Below, one piece after another: positions 55,519-62,760 of a stretch of DNA of 63,601 nt (position 1 is the first letter of the stretch; each line of letters starts with the position of its first letter). Where the stretch lies: contig BPKM01000010.1 in assembly GCA_026005135.1 (NCBI GenBank), positions 1 to 63,601 of the forward strand, written 5' to 3'. The position numbers and the translations under genes were made by a program. The notes below the pieces were generated by a model. That model ran no database searches. It saw nothing but the letters and a program-made list of their open reading frames with translations, and was not told where the DNA came from. The DNA is from Leptospiraceae bacterium. Its GTDB lineage: Bacteria; Spirochaetota; Leptospiria; Leptospirales; Leptonemataceae.

Positions 55519-56631
55519 ATGAAAATTACGCGATCACATTTAATAAAAAGTGTTATCCCCGCTACGTTAACTTCAACATTACTTTATTGTAATAAGAATA
55601 ATAATAATTCAAATAATGAGAAAAACGATAATCCTAAAATAATGTGGAAATGTGTATCAAGTTATCCAAGAAGCTTAGATACAATTTTTGGTGGTGCGGA
55701 ACTTCTTTCTAAGATTGTTAGAGAAATGACAAATGGAAATTTTAATATACGAGTTTATCCAGCAGGAGAGATTGTACCGGGTCTTCAGGCGATGGATGCT
55801 GTTCAAAATGGTTCTGTAGAAATGGCTCATACTGCTTCTTATTATTTTACTGGAAAAAGCGAAGCTTTAGCATTCGATACAAGTGTTCCTTTTGGTCTTA
55901 CATCAAGACAGCAGAATGCCTGGTTATATCATGGAGGGGGTTTGGAACTAATAAGATCTATCTATAGTGATTTTAATATAATAAATTTTCCTGGAGGTAA
56001 TACAGGATGTCAGATGGGTGGTTGGTTTCGCAAGGAGGTAAATAGTGTAAATGATTTAAAAGGTTTAAAGATGCGGATACCTGGATTAGGAGGTAAGGTG
56101 ATGAGTGCTTTAGGGGTAAATGTTCAGGTATTAGCAGGTGGAGATATATATCCGGCATTAGAGAGGGGAGCGATAGATGCGACAGAGTGGGTAGGACCTT
56201 ATGATGATGAGAAACTTGGATTTTATAAAGTAGCGAAGAATTATTATTATCCAGGTTGGTGGGAACCAGGTGCTAATTTAACATTTCTTGTAAATAAAGA
56301 TGCTTGGAATAAATTACCAGAACATTATAAAATTATTTTAGAATCTGCTTTTAGATATGTTACGTTAGATATGCAGGCAAAATATGATGTTCAAAATCCA
56401 CAAGCATTACAACGATTAGTACAAAAGGGGGTTAAGTTAAAAAAATTCTCAGATGATATAATGAAAGCAGCATATAAAATTTCGAAAGATATTATGGAAG
56501 AATTAGCTTCTAAGGATAAGACATATAAAAAAGTATATGAATCCTGGAAAAAATTTCGTGGTGATGAAAGTGAATGGTTTAAAACAGCAGAGCTAACATA
56601 CGCAAATTTTAGTTTTCTAATAAAAGAATAA
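55519..56631 (+). CDS. dctP: TRAP transporter substrate-binding protein, copy 1
   Basis: A 370-residue DctP-type binding protein close to the TakP/FcbT1 (COG4663) branch that carries keto acids, lactate or aromatic acids. The leader MKITRSHLIKSVIPATLTSTLLYC could be lipidated at Cys 24 and has a weak Tat-like start (TRSHLIK). The core contains MWKCVSSYPRSLDTIFGGAE, GEIVPGLQAMDAVQNG and the ligand region GLKMRIPGLGGKVMSALG with DATEWVGPYDD. Bases 55734-56270 and 56494-56618 are almost identical to the second copy, while the rest is diverged. Ribosome site AAAGGAG. No permease follows directly; the permease genes are after copy 2. Confidence 0.92.
   Translation: MKITRSHLIKSVIPATLTSTLLYCNKNNNNSNNEKNDNPKIMWKCVSSYPRSLDTIFGGAELLSKIVREMTNGNFNIRVYPAGEIVPGLQAMDAVQNGSVEMAHTASYYFTGKSEALAFDTSVPFGLTSRQQNAWLYHGGGLELIRSIYSDFNIINFPGGNTGCQMGGWFRKEVNSVNDLKGLKMRIPGLGGKVMSALGVNVQVLAGGDIYPALERGAIDATEWVGPYDDEKLGFYKVAKNYYYPGWWEPGANLTFLVNKDAWNKLPEHYKIILESAFRYVTLDMQAKYDVQNPQALQRLVQKGVKLKKFSDDIMKAAYKISKDIMEELASKDKTYKKVYESWKKFRGDESEWFKTAELTYANFSFLIKE
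55734..56270 (+). repeat. Near-identical 537-bp segment shared by the two dctP genes (copy at 57210-57746)
   Basis: By direct reading the two segments differ at only 2 bases (around 55912-55920) with no gap, offset 1476 bp. The boundary is sharp: sequence before and after is clearly diverged. A second block of 125 bp, 56494-56618 matching 57970-58094, is identical at the same offset. The segments are also more G-rich than neighbouring coding DNA. Confidence 0.95.
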
Positions 56632-56751
56632 ATAAATGAAATTCAATTATTATAACATTAAAACTTTTTTTATTGCAAATATTTATGAATAAATTTATAT
56701 GGAATTAATTTAATTTCGAATTTAATAACATTAATAATCAGAAAGTAAAGC

Positions 56752-56980
56752 GTCGTCAAGGATTATTTGACGACAAACAAAAATAGTTCGGTTGGGAGGT
56801 AGAAATCTGTCATTAGGTTAACCTGACGATAACTCTAAAAATGGCGGGTGGGACTAAATAATCGTTGGGTTTGCACAACGGCAACAGGAGGGTGGGCGGG
56901 ATAACAATAACCTTCGTCGGGCTTTGCACGACGACAACTCTTAAAGAAAAATATTAGGGAGGTGGGAGGGACGACAACTT
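56752..56980 (+). repeat. Array of small hairpins, GACGACAAC boxes and G-run clusters
   Basis: Four hairpin units follow one another: GTCGTCAA/TTGACGAC (56752-56774), GTCA/TGAC with inner GG/CC (56809-56827), CGTTG/CAACG with loop GGTTTGCA (56863-56880), CGTCG/CGACG with loop GGCTTTGCA (56915-56933). Each ends in a GACGACAAC-like box, with a fifth box at 56970. The units alternate with G-run clusters: GGTTGGGAGG, GGCGGGTGGG, GGAGGGTGGGCGGG and GGGAGGTGGGAGGG, the last two with four G-runs. Box spacing is about 40-56 bp. Local G+C is far above the surroundings. It occupies the leader of the second dctP gene and ends about 15 bp before its start. The rest of the 363-bp gap (56632-56750) is plain AT-rich DNA. 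Confidence 0.8.
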
Positions 56981-56994
56981 TAAAGGAGAGAGGT

Positions 56995-58104
56995 ATGAAA
57001 ATTAAAAGAAAAGATTTATTAACAAAAGTTTTACCAGTATCCGCTGGTATGGTAGGTTTGGCGTATTGTAAGCCAGCCCAACAGGGTGGGGGAGAAAATA
57101 CCAATAATCCTAAAATAATGTGGAAATTAACTTCTAGTTTTCCAAGGAGCTTAGATACAATCTATGGTGGTGCAGAAGTTATGGCTGAATATGTAAAAAA
57201 AATGACAGGTGGAAATTTTAATATACGAGTTTATCCAGCAGGAGAGATTGTACCGGGTCTTCAGGCGATGGATGCTGTTCAAAATGGTTCTGTAGAAATG
57301 GCTCATACTGCTTCTTATTATTTTACTGGAAAAAGCGAAGCTTTAGCATTCGATACAAGTGTTCCTTTTGGTCTTACATCAAGACAGCAAAATGCGTGGT
57401 TATATCATGGAGGGGGTTTGGAACTAATAAGATCTATCTATAGTGATTTTAATATAATAAATTTTCCTGGAGGTAATACAGGATGTCAGATGGGTGGTTG
57501 GTTTCGCAAGGAGGTAAATAGTGTAAATGATTTAAAAGGTTTAAAGATGCGGATACCTGGATTAGGAGGTAAGGTGATGAGTGCTTTAGGGGTAAATGTT
57601 CAGGTATTAGCAGGTGGAGATATATATCCGGCATTAGAGAGGGGAGCGATAGATGCGACAGAGTGGGTAGGACCTTATGATGATGAGAAACTTGGATTTT
57701 ATAAAGTAGCGAAGAATTATTATTATCCAGGTTGGTGGGAACCAGGAACAACATTAAGTTTCTTAATCAATAAAGATGCTTGGAATAAATTACCAGAACA
57801 TTATAAAGCAATTTTAGAAGCAGCCTGTGCATATGCAAACATTGATATGCAAGCAAAATATGATGCAAAAAATCCAGCTGCCTTACAAAGAATGGTAAAA
57901 CAAGGAGTCAAATTAAGAAAATTTTCTGATGATATAATGAAAGCAGCATATAAAGCATCAACAGAAATGATGGAAGAATTAGCTTCTAAGGATAAGACAT
58001 ATAAAAAAGTATATGAATCCTGGAAAAAATTTCGTGGTGATGAAAGTGAATGGTTTAAAACAGCAGAGCTAACATACGCAAATTTTAGTTTTCTTGCAAA
58101 ATAA
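56995..58104 (+). CDS. dctP: TRAP transporter substrate-binding protein, copy 2
   Basis: About 369 residues from ATG 56995, which has the strong ribosome site AAAGGAGAGAGG. A GTG at 56962 in the repeat array is not the start. The leader MKIKRKDLLTKVLPVSAGMVGLAYC has a Tat-like KRKDLL (Arg-Lys, not Arg-Arg) and a possible lipid Cys. The core equals copy 1, including GEIVPGLQAMDAVQNG and the GLKMRIPGLGGKVM ligand region. The diverged parts (residues 1 to 70 and 250 to 325) include part of the second lobe, so substrate or partner may differ. It is followed by a terminator and then the permease genes. Confidence 0.93.
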   Translation: MKIKRKDLLTKVLPVSAGMVGLAYCKPAQQGGGENTNNPKIMWKLTSSFPRSLDTIYGGAEVMAEYVKKMTGGNFNIRVYPAGEIVPGLQAMDAVQNGSVEMAHTASYYFTGKSEALAFDTSVPFGLTSRQQNAWLYHGGGLELIRSIYSDFNIINFPGGNTGCQMGGWFRKEVNSVNDLKGLKMRIPGLGGKVMSALGVNVQVLAGGDIYPALERGAIDATEWVGPYDDEKLGFYKVAKNYYYPGWWEPGTTLSFLINKDAWNKLPEHYKAILEAACAYANIDMQAKYDAKNPAALQRMVKQGVKLRKFSDDIMKAAYKASTEMMEELASKDKTYKKVYESWKKFRGDESEWFKTAELTYANFSFLAK

Positions 58105-58120
58105 TAGAAAAAAAGTGTTA

Positions 58121-58150
58121 TAGAGCAGAATTTTTACTGCTCTATTTTTT
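58121..58150 (+). terminator. Terminator between the binding-protein and permease genes
   Basis: TAGAGCAG (58121-58128) pairs with CTGCTCTA (58137-58144) around an 8-nt loop, followed by TTTTTT. It comes 17 bp after the dctP stop and 33 bp before dctQ, and would make binding protein more abundant than permease, as transport systems usually need. Confidence 0.85.
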
Positions 58151-58182
58151 ACGTAAAATTATTTTTGTTTTAGGATGTTTTT

Positions 58183-58752
58183 ATGGATCCTATAGAAAAA
58201 TGGATTATTTTTTCAGAAAAAATTGATAAAATTACAGAAAAAATAGGTACACTGATATACTGGTTAACGTTATTTATGGTAATAATTTCTGCTTATAATG
58301 CTATTGCTAGATATTTGGGTAAATATATTGGTATTGATGCAACTTCTAATGCTTTAATTGAGTTACAATGGTATACCTTTAGTGTAATTTTTTTATTAGG
58401 TGCAGCATATGGGCTAAAGCATAATGCCCATGTTAAAGTAGATGTAATTTATAATTTATGGTCAGACAAAGTCAAAACATATATTAATATTATAGGAACA
58501 ATTTTTTTCTTATTTCCTTTTTGTATATTGATGATATATGTTTCTATACCTGCTGTTATAAATTCATGGAAAGTGTTAGAAATGTCTCCTGATCCCGGTG
58601 GTCTTCCACGTTATCCTTTAAAAACTTTAAAACCTATAGCATTTATATTATTATTTTTACAGGGAATATCATATTTAATTAAAAATATTGCTCATCTAAA
58701 AAAAGGTTATCAAATTGAAGAAGAAGAACAAATTACGGAGAAAACAGTATGA
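58183..58752 (+). CDS. dctQ: TRAP transporter small permease (DctQ)
   Basis: A 189-residue, four-helix membrane protein. Characteristic are YWLTLFMVIISAYNAIARYLG, ALIELQWYTFSVIFLLGAAYGLKHNAHVKVDVIY and SPDPGGLPRYPLKTLKPIAFILL, all typical of the mannitol/chloroaromatic (FcbT2) branch. It overlaps dctM by 4 bp (ATGA). Confidence 0.9.
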   Translation: MDPIEKWIIFSEKIDKITEKIGTLIYWLTLFMVIISAYNAIARYLGKYIGIDATSNALIELQWYTFSVIFLLGAAYGLKHNAHVKVDVIYNLWSDKVKTYINIIGTIFFLFPFCILMIYVSIPAVINSWKVLEMSPDPGGLPRYPLKTLKPIAFILLFLQGISYLIKNIAHLKKGYQIEEEEQITEKTV

Positions 58753-60062
58753 CAGAATCTATTTTAGGTCCTTTAATGTTTTTAGGACTTTTGATATTTG
58801 TTTTTAGTGGTTATCCTGTTGCGTTTTCATTAGCAGGTACAGGTTTATTTTTTTCTATTTTTGGCATATTATATGGATATTTTGATATAACTTTTTTTAA
58901 TACATTACCAGAACGTATATTTGGGGTAATGTCTAATTATGTTTTATTAGCCGTACCGTTTTTTATTTTTATGGGAACACTTTTAGAAAAATCTCGTTTA
59001 GCTGAAGATTTATTAACAACAATAGGAATGTTATTTGGACCAATACGAGGTGGAGTTGCTATAGCGGTTGTACTTGTTGGAACATTATTAGCAGCGGCAA
59101 CGGGAGTAGTTGGGGCATCTGTTGTTGCTATGGGGCTTATATCTTTACCTGTAATGTTAAGATATGGATATTCTAAAGAATTAGCATCAGGCGTAATTTG
59201 TGCTTCGGGAACCTTAGGGCAAATTATACCGCCTAGTGTAGTATTAGTTGTATTAGGAGATCAATTAGGTGTATCTGTTGGCGATTTATTTATAGGAGCA
59301 CTTTTTCCTGGTCTTTTAATTTCTGGAATGTATATTTTGTATGTGATAGGTATTGCAATTTTTAAACCACGAATGGCACCAGCATTACCAAAAGAAATTA
59401 GAAATATACCATTAAATAAATTACTAAAGAGAGTTGTATTTGTAATGCTTCCTCCTTTATTCTTAATTTTATTAGTTTTGGGAAGTATATTTGCTGGAAT
59501 TGCAACACCAACAGAAGCAGGTGCATTAGGTGCAGTAGGAGCGATGATTTTAGCAGCTTTAAATAAACGATTAACAATACAAAATCTTAAAGAAACAATG
59601 GACGATACAGCAAAATTAACTGTTATGGTAGTATTTTTATTAATTGGTTCTACTGTTTTTTCTTTAGTTTTTCGAGGTGTATATGGAGATGTTTGGATTG
59701 ATGAATTATTATTAAATTTACCAGGTGGTAAGTGGGGACTTATCATCATAGCAAATTTAGTTGTATTTATATTGGGTTTCTTTATAGACTTCTTTGAAAT
59801 TGTCTTTATTGTTATTCCAATGATAGCACCTGCAGCAGCAAAATTAGGTATTGATATGGTCTGGTTTGGCGTAATGATAGGAATGAATTTACAAACATCA
59901 TTTTTAACACCACCATTTGGATTTTCAATATTTTATTTAAAAGGTGTATCGCCACCAGAACTTAAAACTATTGATATATATAGAGGAGTTATTCCATTTA
60001 TAATAATTCAATTAATTAGTTTAATAATTATGATAATGTATCCAGACATAGTACAATATTAA
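58749..60062 (+). CDS. dctM: TRAP transporter large permease (DctM)
   Basis: A 437-residue membrane protein with about 12 helices, the Na+-coupled transport subunit. Segments: FSGYPVAFSLAGTGLFFSI, VLLAVPFFIFMGTLLEKS, ATGVVGASVVAMGLISLPVML, CASGTLGQIIPPSVVLVVLGDQLG, and GSIFAGIATPTEAGALGAVGA. It lies directly after dctQ. With dctP it takes up a carboxylate, driven by sodium. Confidence 0.94.
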   Translation: MTESILGPLMFLGLLIFVFSGYPVAFSLAGTGLFFSIFGILYGYFDITFFNTLPERIFGVMSNYVLLAVPFFIFMGTLLEKSRLAEDLLTTIGMLFGPIRGGVAIAVVLVGTLLAAATGVVGASVVAMGLISLPVMLRYGYSKELASGVICASGTLGQIIPPSVVLVVLGDQLGVSVGDLFIGALFPGLLISGMYILYVIGIAIFKPRMAPALPKEIRNIPLNKLLKRVVFVMLPPLFLILLVLGSIFAGIATPTEAGALGAVGAMILAALNKRLTIQNLKETMDDTAKLTVMVVFLLIGSTVFSLVFRGVYGDVWIDELLLNLPGGKWGLIIIANLVVFILGFFIDFFEIVFIVIPMIAPAAAKLGIDMVWFGVMIGMNLQTSFLTPPFGFSIFYLKGVSPPELKTIDIYRGVIPFIIIQLISLIIMIMYPDIVQY

Positions 60063-60088
60063 AAATATGCAAAATAGGAGAAATACAT

Positions 60089-60298
60089 ATGAAAATGGAA
60101 ATACAAGTTGATGGTATGACTTGTAGACATTGTGAAATGGCGGTAGAAAAAGCAATAAAAGAATTAAAAGGGGTAAAAGAAGTACATGCTAATCATAAAG
60201 AAAAGAAAGTAGAAATCATTTACGAAAATCCCGAATTAACGAAAGATGATTTTTTTAAAGTTGTAGAAGAAATAGGTTATATTTCTATTAAAAATTAA
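60089..60298 (+). CDS. Heavy-metal-binding (HMA) protein, CopZ-like
   Basis: A 69-residue single HMA domain with the metal site GMTCRHC (Cys-x2-Cys, residues 9-15) and the ferredoxin-like fold pattern (VEKAIKELKGVKEVHANHKEKKVEI). Proteins like this carry Cu(I) to a P-type ATPase. No copper ATPase is adjacent. Ribosome site TAGGAG; 26 bp after dctM, so possibly read through from that operon. Confidence 0.92.
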   Translation: MKMEIQVDGMTCRHCEMAVEKAIKELKGVKEVHANHKEKKVEIIYENPELTKDDFFKVVEEIGYISIKN

Positions 60299-60471
60299 TT
60301 TTTATTTAGACTTTGATAATTGTTTAATAACATTTTTAAATATAAAAAATATATAAATTTACTCTTTATAAAAATATCATAATTATAATTCAATTAATCC
60401 GGATATTATATATATATTTTAAAATTCTCAATAAGTTTCTTTTTGAATAAGTTAAATTTATTACGAAATAG

Positions 60472-60650
60472 GGCTTTGTTGCATAACTCCCATTTTAAAG
60501 CAAAATTTTTTATAAAAGCGAAATTTTTTTCAATTAATACTAACATATGTTTAAAAATTTAATACTTTTTTCATATCATGAAAAATTGTCTAAGAATGTT
60601 GATAAATATTTTTATAAATAGCAAATCATTAACTTTTATGCAACAGAGCC
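60472..60650 (-). mobile_element. 179-bp MITE, intact copy in reverse orientation with 9-bp target duplication
   Basis: This is the reverse complement of the copy at 30296, with roughly 88 % identity by eye. Ends are GGCTTTGTTGCATAA and TTATGCAACAGAGCC. The direct repeat ACGAAATAG flanks it perfectly (60463-60471 and 60651-60659). It has no reading frame. It fills most of the 444-bp gap between the HMA gene and the DUF5618-like gene; the rest of the gap (60299-60462, 60660-60742) is AT-rich without a gene, and TAAGGTTGG is a ribosome site for the next start. Confidence 0.93.
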
Positions 60651-60742
60651 ACGAAATAGTACAATTTTATAACTGGAATGATTTTTTTATTTACAATAAG
60701 ATTTATTTTTAGTATAATAAAATTATATTATAAGGTTGGTTT

Positions 60743-61297
60743 ATGAGTGAACAAATTACATTAAAATTAAATATAAGAAACTTTAATTTATCGGAAATAA
60801 AGACAACAGAGGAAGCCATAGAAACAGCAAAACGATTTATAGAAAATGCCAAAGAAATTTTAGCAAATAACATAGACAAAAAAATTCCAGAATACTATAA
60901 AGATTCTAAATATGTGATAAAAGCGTGTGGTTTATTATATGTTTCTTTTAAAATTATATTAAAAGGTTTTTATTTGTTAAATCCAGAGATTATAGAACAA
61001 GAATTAAAGAATAATTTACGACCAAAGAAAAAAGAAAAATTAGATAGAGTATTAAAATTTTATAATCTTGAACATATAACATATTTTGGTAATGTGTTAA
61101 GAAATTTATATGGTAAAAAATATATTTATATGTTCAGATGTAATAAAGCATTTTCAATTATTTATGAAATTATCCACGAAAAAGGCTATTATGAAGGTTT
61201 ATTAGGAAGACCTATTATTGAATATTCCATTTCTTTAATAGAAAAATTATTACAAATATTAGAACAGGAATATAGAAATCAGGAGGGTAAAAGATGA
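60743..61297 (+). CDS. DUF5618-like protein
   Basis: A 184-residue, helical, charged cytoplasmic protein. The part TTEEAIETAKRFIENAKEILANN...DSKYVIKACGLLYVSFKIIL resembles DUF5618, a HEPN-related helical family; the similarity is from memory and moderate. The last third (YMFRCNKAFSIIYEIIHEKGYYEGLLGRPIIEYS) is less familiar. The stop overlaps the start of the next, frameshifted gene (ATGA). It opens the accessory tail of the window. Confidence 0.6.
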   Translation: MSEQITLKLNIRNFNLSEIKTTEEAIETAKRFIENAKEILANNIDKKIPEYYKDSKYVIKACGLLYVSFKIILKGFYLLNPEIIEQELKNNLRPKKKEKLDRVLKFYNLEHITYFGNVLRNLYGKKYIYMFRCNKAFSIIYEIIHEKGYYEGLLGRPIIEYSISLIEKLLQILEQEYRNQEGKR

Positions 61298-61646
61298 CTT
61301 TAACAAAATTATTAAAATTTGAGGATACGGCGGATATGATAAGGAAGTTGCATTTGTTCAAAAATTACTACAACAATTAGGATATTATGCGGGTAAAATA
61401 GATGGACAATTTGGAAGTAAAACCTTACAGGCAGTAAAAAATTTTCAACGAGATTATGGTCTGGTAGTAGATGGAATAGTTGGACGAAATACATTTAATA
61501 AATTATTAGAAGTAGTAAATAGAAATATACCAAAACCAGCAAATAACGTTAATATACCAGTACAACCGACATCTAATCAATCTAATAATAATATTTTGTT
61601 ATTTTTATTATTAGGATTAGGTGCTTATTTTCTCTTAAAAAAATAA
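61294..61646 (+). pseudogene. Peptidoglycan-binding-domain membrane protein, frameshifted
   Basis: From ATG 61294 (ribosome site AGGAGGG) the frame gives MTLTKLLKF, then leaves the family pattern and stops early. From about 61323 another frame continues: GYGGYDKEVAFVQKLLQQLG, then GKIDGQFGSKTLQAVKNFQRDYGLVVDGIVGRNTF, a complete PG_binding_1 domain. After it come a Pro/Asn linker (IPKPANNVNIPVQPTSNQ) and a C-terminal membrane helix (ILLFLLLGLGAYFLL), stop at 61644-61646. No start codon lies in frame before the domain, so two extra bases or one missing base near 61320 break it. It may be a sequencing error. The protein would attach to the cell wall; such modules are common in phage lysis and secretion genes. 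Confidence 0.75.
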
Positions 61647-61680
61647 TTGAAAATACTCTTAAATAAAATATATTAGAGAT

Positions 61681-61956
61681 ATGAAAACAAAACAAACCAA
61701 AAAGAAAAAAACAACAGACGAGATAATCAAGGAATGGGTAGAAAATGAATTAAAGTATAAAAAACCAAAAGTATATCAGGAAATTATGGAATTAAGAGAA
61801 AAATCCAAAGATAAGAATTTTTTAATAGAGCGGTATAAAGATTTTGCAGATTTTTTGAGAAGTCGAGGAAGAACAGAAGAACAAATAAAAAATAATATTA
61901 AAAGATTAATTGAAAAGGATGGAGTAAATATAGATGTGGAGGATATTTTTAGATAG
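61681..61956 (+). CDS. Small protein, probable antitoxin of the PIN pair
   Basis: A 91-residue, very basic and helical protein (MKTKQTKKKKTTDEIIKEWVENELKY..., FADFLRSRGRTEEQIKNNIKRLIEKDG). It overlaps the following PIN gene by 23 bp. No DNA-binding fold is recognisable, but the position, size and overlap are those of an antitoxin. Confidence 0.6.
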   Translation: MKTKQTKKKKTTDEIIKEWVENELKYKKPKVYQEIMELREKSKDKNFLIERYKDFADFLRSRGRTEEQIKNNIKRLIEKDGVNIDVEDIFR

Positions 61957-62437
61957 TTCTGTATTGGTTAATTATAAAAAATATGAAAAATACAAAGAAA
62001 AATTAGAATATTTAATTGAACGAAAGAAAAAAGATATAAATTTTATATCATCTAAATTATTAGAATTAGAGGTTTTGCCATTAGAGAGGCATAAAGAAAC
62101 AAAAAAATTTTATCAAATCTTTTTTAAAGAAATAGCAAAAACTCAAACTCATATTGATGATGGAACTGTAAGAAAAGCATTAGAATTAAGAGAAAATTAT
62201 ATATTACAACCAATGGATTCTTTACATATTGCTGGATTATTAAATAAACAAATTAAAGAGTCATCTTATAAAAAACCAAATTATTTATTCTTAACGTTAG
62301 ATGATGGTATTTTAACAGAGGGAGAGGTTTTAGAAAAACGAGTTTTAAAAGATAGAAAGAATAAAGTTATAGCCGTAGATTTTGATTATTTTATGGATTT
62401 ATATGTCGAAAATGATTTAAAAAATTTATTGAACTAA
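61934..62437 (+). CDS. PIN-domain protein, probable toxin
   Basis: A 167-residue PIN-like nuclease. The acidic positions are in order: FLDSSVLVNY (Asp), SKLLELEVLP (Glu), YILQPMDSLHIAGLL (Asp) and FLTLDDGI (Asp). It probably cleaves RNA, as VapC-type toxins do. It is longer than most VapC proteins, with an insertion around residues 25-50 rich in Lys. The start lies inside the preceding gene, consistent with a toxin-antitoxin operon. Confidence 0.75.
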   Translation: MWRIFLDSSVLVNYKKYEKYKEKLEYLIERKKKDINFISSKLLELEVLPLERHKETKKFYQIFFKEIAKTQTHIDDGTVRKALELRENYILQPMDSLHIAGLLNKQIKESSYKKPNYLFLTLDDGILTEGEVLEKRVLKDRKNKVIAVDFDYFMDLYVENDLKNLLN

Positions 62438-62464
62438 AAAAAAGAAAAAGAGGTCCAATATAAT

Positions 62465-62758
62465 ATGAAGCCAATAAAAATGAACTTAACAATCCAACCA
62501 GAAAACTTAATAAAAACAGGTTTATTTTTGATAATTGCAATTTTGATTTTTACAGCAGGTTTTTACTTCGGACGCTTGCACTACGAAAAAACCGAATTAA
62601 CTACATTAGATCAATGTAAGCCAGAACCACACGAAAAAATAATTATTCAGTTTGAATGGGAAGATTTAAAAGAAATAGAAGTAAAAAAAGAAGACTATTT
62701 AGATTTATGTTTATTTTTTAAGTCTTATATATATCCAAGTATATCAGTTAATAATTAA
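62465..62758 (+). CDS. Small single-helix membrane protein, unknown
   Basis: A 97-residue protein with one membrane helix (LIKTGLFLIIAILIFTAGFYFG, about residues 16-37) and a short acidic exterior or cytoplasmic domain (IIIQFEWEDLKEIEVKKEDYLDLCLFF). No family recognised. Ribosome site AAGAGG. It is followed 2 bp later by the last gene. Confidence 0.55.
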   Translation: MKPIKMNLTIQPENLIKTGLFLIIAILIFTAGFYFGRLHYEKTELTTLDQCKPEPHEKIIIQFEWEDLKEIEVKKEDYLDLCLFFKSYIYPSISVNN

Positions 62759-62760
62759 AT

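Noticed and set aside
56752..56935. Integron attC sites or CRISPR units in the hairpin array
   Set aside because: Units have unequal spacing and sequence, there is no integrase or cas gene nearby, and no conserved GTTRRRY/RYYYAAC pairs.
56835..57104. Minus-strand reading frame of 89 residues across the array and the start of dctP
   Set aside because: It runs opposite to a certain gene and through G-rich repeats; its composition (Pro, Cys, Trp) is unlike other proteins in the window.
57449..57754. Identical minus-strand frames inside both dctP genes (also 55973-56158)
   Set aside because: They only mirror the duplicated dctP core on the other strand; no ribosome site or family.
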